Source: SAR86 cluster bacterium (GTDB taxonomy: Bacteria > Pseudomonadota > Gammaproteobacteria > Pseudomonadales > Azotimanducaceae). From it: DNA of 7,917 bases. The notes under the pieces were generated by a model. It was given only the letters and a program-made list of their open reading frames with translations. It was not told the DNA's origin and did not search any database. Location of the stretch: the NCBI GenBank assembly GCA_013204195.1, contig JABMOJ010000535.1, forward strand, positions 1 to 7,917, in the 5' to 3' direction. Positions 5,800-7,917 of this stretch are shown one piece after another (positions within the stretch are counted from its first letter, which is position 1; every line of letters begins with the position of its first letter). The translations under genes were made by a program, and so were the position numbers.

Positions 5800-7386
5800 T
5801 CAGACCAGTTGTTTGCGCTCGTTTGATGGTCTGATCATCAAAGATTCTCGGTATTTAGCTATTGTTCGGCGCGCAACCATGATGTCCTGCTCTGCGAGCA
5901 AACCCACTATTTTGCTGTCGCTCAGGGGTTTTTTTGGATTTTCGGCAGCGACCAACTGCTTGATCAGAGAGCGAATAGCCGTCGAGGAAACCTCGCCCCC
6001 CGCCTGGGTATTAACATGGCTGGAGAAAAAATATTTGAGTTCGAAGACCCCGGCGGGTGTCAGCATGTATTTTTGGGTTGTCACCCGAGAAATCGTCGAC
6101 TCATGCAGGTCAACAGCGCTGGCAATTTCATGCAATACCAAGGGTTTCATGGCTTGCTCGCCATACTCAAGAAAACCCCGTTGGTATTCGACGATCTTGG
6201 TTGATACCTTTAACAGGGTGTCGTTGCGCTGCTGCAGGCTTTTAATGAACCATCTAGCCTCCTGCAAGTTGTTCTTGAGGTAGGTGTTGTCGCTACTATT
6301 GTCAGCACGCTTTATCATGGAGGCATACTCTTGGTTGACTCGAATCCGGGGTGCAGATTTAGGATTCAATTCAACCGTCCAGCGGCCCTTTTTCTTGCTG
6401 ACCAGAACATCAGGCTCTATGTACTCGGTGCTGCTAGGCGCAATATCGGCGCCGGGTCTAGGGTTCAGTGTTTGGATAAGGGCAATGACCTGACGTAATT
6501 CATCCTCTTTGAGCTTGGTTTTTCTGATCAAAAGCGCATAGTCGCGATTAGCCAAGGAGCTGATGTGATCGCTGACGACGGTGATGGCTTCAGTTCGCCA
6601 CGGAGTCTGTTCAGGCAGTGCCTTGAGTTGAATGATCAAGCACTCGCGCAGATCTCGTGCGGCGACACCCACTGGATCCAGGTGTTGAATTAAATGCAGA
6701 ACAGCGAGTACCTCGTCCATTTCACATTCGTATTCTGCGGGGATGCTGAGCAATATATCCTCTAAGCTGACTGTCAGAATCCCCTTGCTGTCTAGACCAT
6801 CGACGATGGTCATGGCAATCAGTTCGTCAGACTCAGAAAGTCGGCGCAGGTTTAGCTGTTCTTCAAGATGAGACTGAAGAGAGGTAGAGACGACGTTGCG
6901 GGTGTCAATATAATCATCGTCGCTGTCGCCGCCAGCGCCAGACTGGCTGTTCATTGGCGGTGTTTCATCCCAGACATCCTCCCAGACGCTGTCAATCGGG
7001 AGTTCTTCAGAGATGGTTTCTGAGGTCAGTTGCTCGCTTGTATCCTGTTGGTAGTCTCCGTCGAGCTCTGGGTCGTAGAGTTCGATGCTGTCGGCTTCCG
7101 AGTCGTTCTCATTGCCGTCATCTTCGGCGCTTGCTAAGCGGCTGTCTTCGGTCTGTCCAGCATCGCTGGTGTCGTAGTCTTCTAGTGTCTGCTCGGCGGC
7201 TTTCTCGTCGGTCTGATCCTCGTCGCTACTCAACTCCTCGAGCATTAGGTTTGAGTCGAGCGCCTCCTGAATTTCCTGCTGTAGGTCCAGGGTGGAGAGC
7301 TGTAATAATTTGATCGCTTGCTGCAACTGCGGCGTCATGCGCAGTTGTTGGCCAAGCCGGAGAGTGAGTGATGGTTTCATTGCCAT
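5800..7386 (-). CDS. rpoN: RNA polymerase sigma-54 factor RpoN
   Basis: The product is 528 residues, longer than E. coli (477) or Pseudomonas (about 497). Region I (1-50) is the glutamine- and leucine-rich activator-response segment [20 protein letters not shown]. Region II (51-160) is an acidic linker with 39 Asp/Glu and only 2 Lys/Arg. Region III includes the core-binding part (about 165-350, with [16 protein letters not shown] at 235-250), the helix-turn-helix [13 protein letters not shown] (429-441), and the RpoN box ARRTIAKYR (505-513), which reads the -24 element; the end SNERKQLV is typical. Sigma-54 directs enhancer-dependent transcription of nitrogen, motility and other genes. Odd points: L47 replaces the usual Pro of SNPxLE, and MLTPAG replaces the usual xHSPRG/MHTPRG after the helix-turn-helix. 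The reading starts at ATG 7386; homologues usually begin MKPSL, so ATG 7380 is equally possible, and neither has a good ribosome-binding site. It follows lptB by 93 bases. Confidence 0.96.
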   Translation of the reverse strand: MAMKPSLTLRLGQQLRMTPQLQQAIKLLQLSTLDLQQEIQEALDSNLMLEELSSDEDQTDEKAAEQTLEDYDTSDAGQTEDSRLASAEDDGNENDSEADSIELYDPELDGDYQQDTSEQLTSETISEELPIDSVWEDVWDETPPMNSQSGAGGDSDDDYIDTRNVVSTSLQSHLEEQLNLRRLSESDELIAMTIVDGLDSKGILTVSLEDILLSIPAEYECEMDEVLAVLHLIQHLDPVGVAARDLRECLIIQLKALPEQTPWRTEAITVVSDHISSLANRDYALLIRKTKLKEDELRQVIALIQTLNPRPGADIAPSSTEYIEPDVLVSKKKGRWTVELNPKSAPRIRVNQEYASMIKRADNSSDNTYLKNNLQEARWFIKSLQQRNDTLLKVSTKIVEYQRGFLEYGEQAMKPLVLHEIASAVDLHESTISRVTTQKYMLTPAGVFELKYFFSSHVNTQAGGEVSSTAIRSLIKQLVAAENPKKPLSDSKIVGLLAEQDIMVARRTIAKYRESLMIRPSNERKQLV

Positions 7387-7464
7387 AGGTTGATAATACT
7401 CATGCTCTCGAGTGAAGTGAAACTTGTTAATTCGTTGATTATGTGAGTCAAATATTATCCTGAA

Positions 7465-7481
7465 AGGGCTTTTGGGGCCCT
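7465..7481 (-). terminator. Weak terminator-like hairpin at the lptB stop codon
   Basis: On the - strand AGGGC (7481 to 7477) and GCCCT (7469 to 7465) form a 5-bp G+C-rich stem with a 7-base loop, followed by only TTTC. The stem overlaps the lptB stop codon. It could reduce, but probably does not stop, read-through from lptB into rpoN. A TTGACT at 7446-7451 just downstream resembles a -35 element, but no good -10 is found at the right distance. Confidence 0.3.
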
Positions 7482-7917
7482 ACATGCGGAAATCATTGCC
7501 AAGGTAAACCTGTCTCACCTGTTCGTCCTCTAAAATTGTTTGGGTTGGTCCTTCAGCGATAATCCGGCCTTGATTGACAATATAGGCTTTTTCGCAAATA
7601 TCCAGGGTCTCTCTGACGTTGTGATCGGTGATGAGTACGCCGATGCCCCGGGCTGACAATTGCTGGATGATGCTTTTAATATCTTTGACTGATATGGGGT
7701 CGACCCCTGCGAACGGCTCGTCGAGTAATATAAAAGCCGGTTCTGTGGTCAGCGCTCGAGCGATCTCGACCCGCCGCCGTTCGCCGCCAGACAGTGACAT
7801 GCCGAGGCTGTCGCGAATATGGCTTATATGGAACTCTGCAAGCAATGACTCAAGGCGCTCAGCGCGTTGGCTGTAGTCTAGGTCTTTGCGAGTTTCCAGA
7901 ATCGCCAAGATATTATC
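7480..7917 (-). CDS. lptB: LptB, ATPase of the LPS export ABC transporter (partial, N terminus outside the window)
   Basis: The frame is open to the window edge and ends at TAG 7480-7482, giving the last 145 residues of a protein usually about 240 long; the Walker A and Q-loop are off the edge. Visible in the fragment are the ABC signature [15 protein letters not shown] (42-56), Walker [13 protein letters not shown] (62-73, catalytic E67), the H-loop TDHNVRE (H99), and the LptB-typical C terminus VYLGNDFRM. The segment [13 protein letters not shown] at its start matches the LptB helical region after the Q-loop. LptB is a cytosolic dimer that powers LptFG to extract LPS from the inner membrane and push it through the LptC-A-DE bridge. 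The lptB-rpoN-hpf order, as in Pseudomonas and E. coli, separates it from other ABC ATPases. lptC and lptA would be expected just upstream, outside the window. Confidence 0.95.
   Translation of the reverse strand, partial: DNILAILETRKDLDYSQRAERLESLLAEFHISHIRDSLGMSLSGGERRRVEIARALTTEPAFILLDEPFAGVDPISVKDIKSIIQQLSARGIGVLITDHNVRETLDICEKAYIVNQGRIIAEGPTQTILEDEQVRQVYLGNDFRM

Noticed and set aside
5813..6283. Open frame of 156 codons on the + strand opposite rpoN
   Set aside because: It lies wholly antisense to well-conserved rpoN coding sequence; its translation shows no recognisable domain and it has no ribosome-binding site.
6954..7313. Open frame of 119 codons on the + strand opposite rpoN region I/II
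   Set aside because: The arginine-, serine- and leucine-rich translation is what the complement of an Asp/Glu-rich coding region gives; it is a shadow of rpoN.
7387..7479. Possible rpoN promoter with TTGACT at 7446-7451 on the - strand
   Set aside because: The hexamer at 17 bases spacing is AACAAG and at 16 bases TAACAA, both poor -10 boxes; only the -35-like hexamer can be supported.

Overview
The window is a chromosomal housekeeping region of a gammaproteobacterium. Base composition is about half G+C, and every gene has its best-known relatives in Gammaproteobacteria. Two gene neighbourhoods are recognisable: yhdP followed by a nitrilase gene and darP (yjgA), and lptB-rpoN-hpf-ptsN-rapZ-ptsO. 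The lack of an enteric-type layout and the presence of mgtE next to ptsO suggest a marine or environmental lineage (Alteromonadales/Cellvibrionales-like). That placement is from memory of gene order and protein likeness and is tentative.

Layout. On the + strand are the 3' end of yhdP (1-582) and a complete nitrilase-superfamily amidase gene (625-1452). Everything else is on the - strand. Read in transcription order from the right edge these are: lptB (5' end outside the window, stop at 7480), rpoN (7386-5800), hpf (5678-5376), ptsN (5182-4709), rapZ (4668-3796), ptsO (3780-3511), mgtE (3497-2139) and darP (2022-1453). The nitrilase and darP genes converge with no base between their stop codons. 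All genes away from the window edges are intact, and I see no frameshift, insertion sequence, CRISPR array, tRNA or rRNA.

How the genes work together. LptB is the ATPase that drives LPS export. RpoN is sigma-54. HPF is the short hibernation-promoting factor. PtsN (EIIA-Ntr) and PtsO (NPr) are the last two carriers of the nitrogen phosphotransferase system; PtsP would be elsewhere. RapZ is the glucosamine-6-phosphate sensor/RNA adaptor that links cell-envelope precursor supply to regulation. MgtE, a CBS-gated Mg2+ channel, follows ptsO by 13 bases and so is probably co-transcribed with the PTS-Ntr genes. DarP is a 50S ribosome maturation factor. The cluster joins envelope synthesis, nitrogen/carbon/ion signalling and ribosome control.

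No wholly new system is visible. The points most worth a second look are: (i) a RapZ that keeps the metabolite pocket but lacks most of the basic residues the E. coli protein uses to bind RNA; (ii) a sigma-54 with an unusually long acidic region II and substitutions at normally invariant positions; (iii) structured intergenic leaders before hpf and ptsN; (iv) the absence of tldD and pmbA from a position where Pseudomonas carries them.
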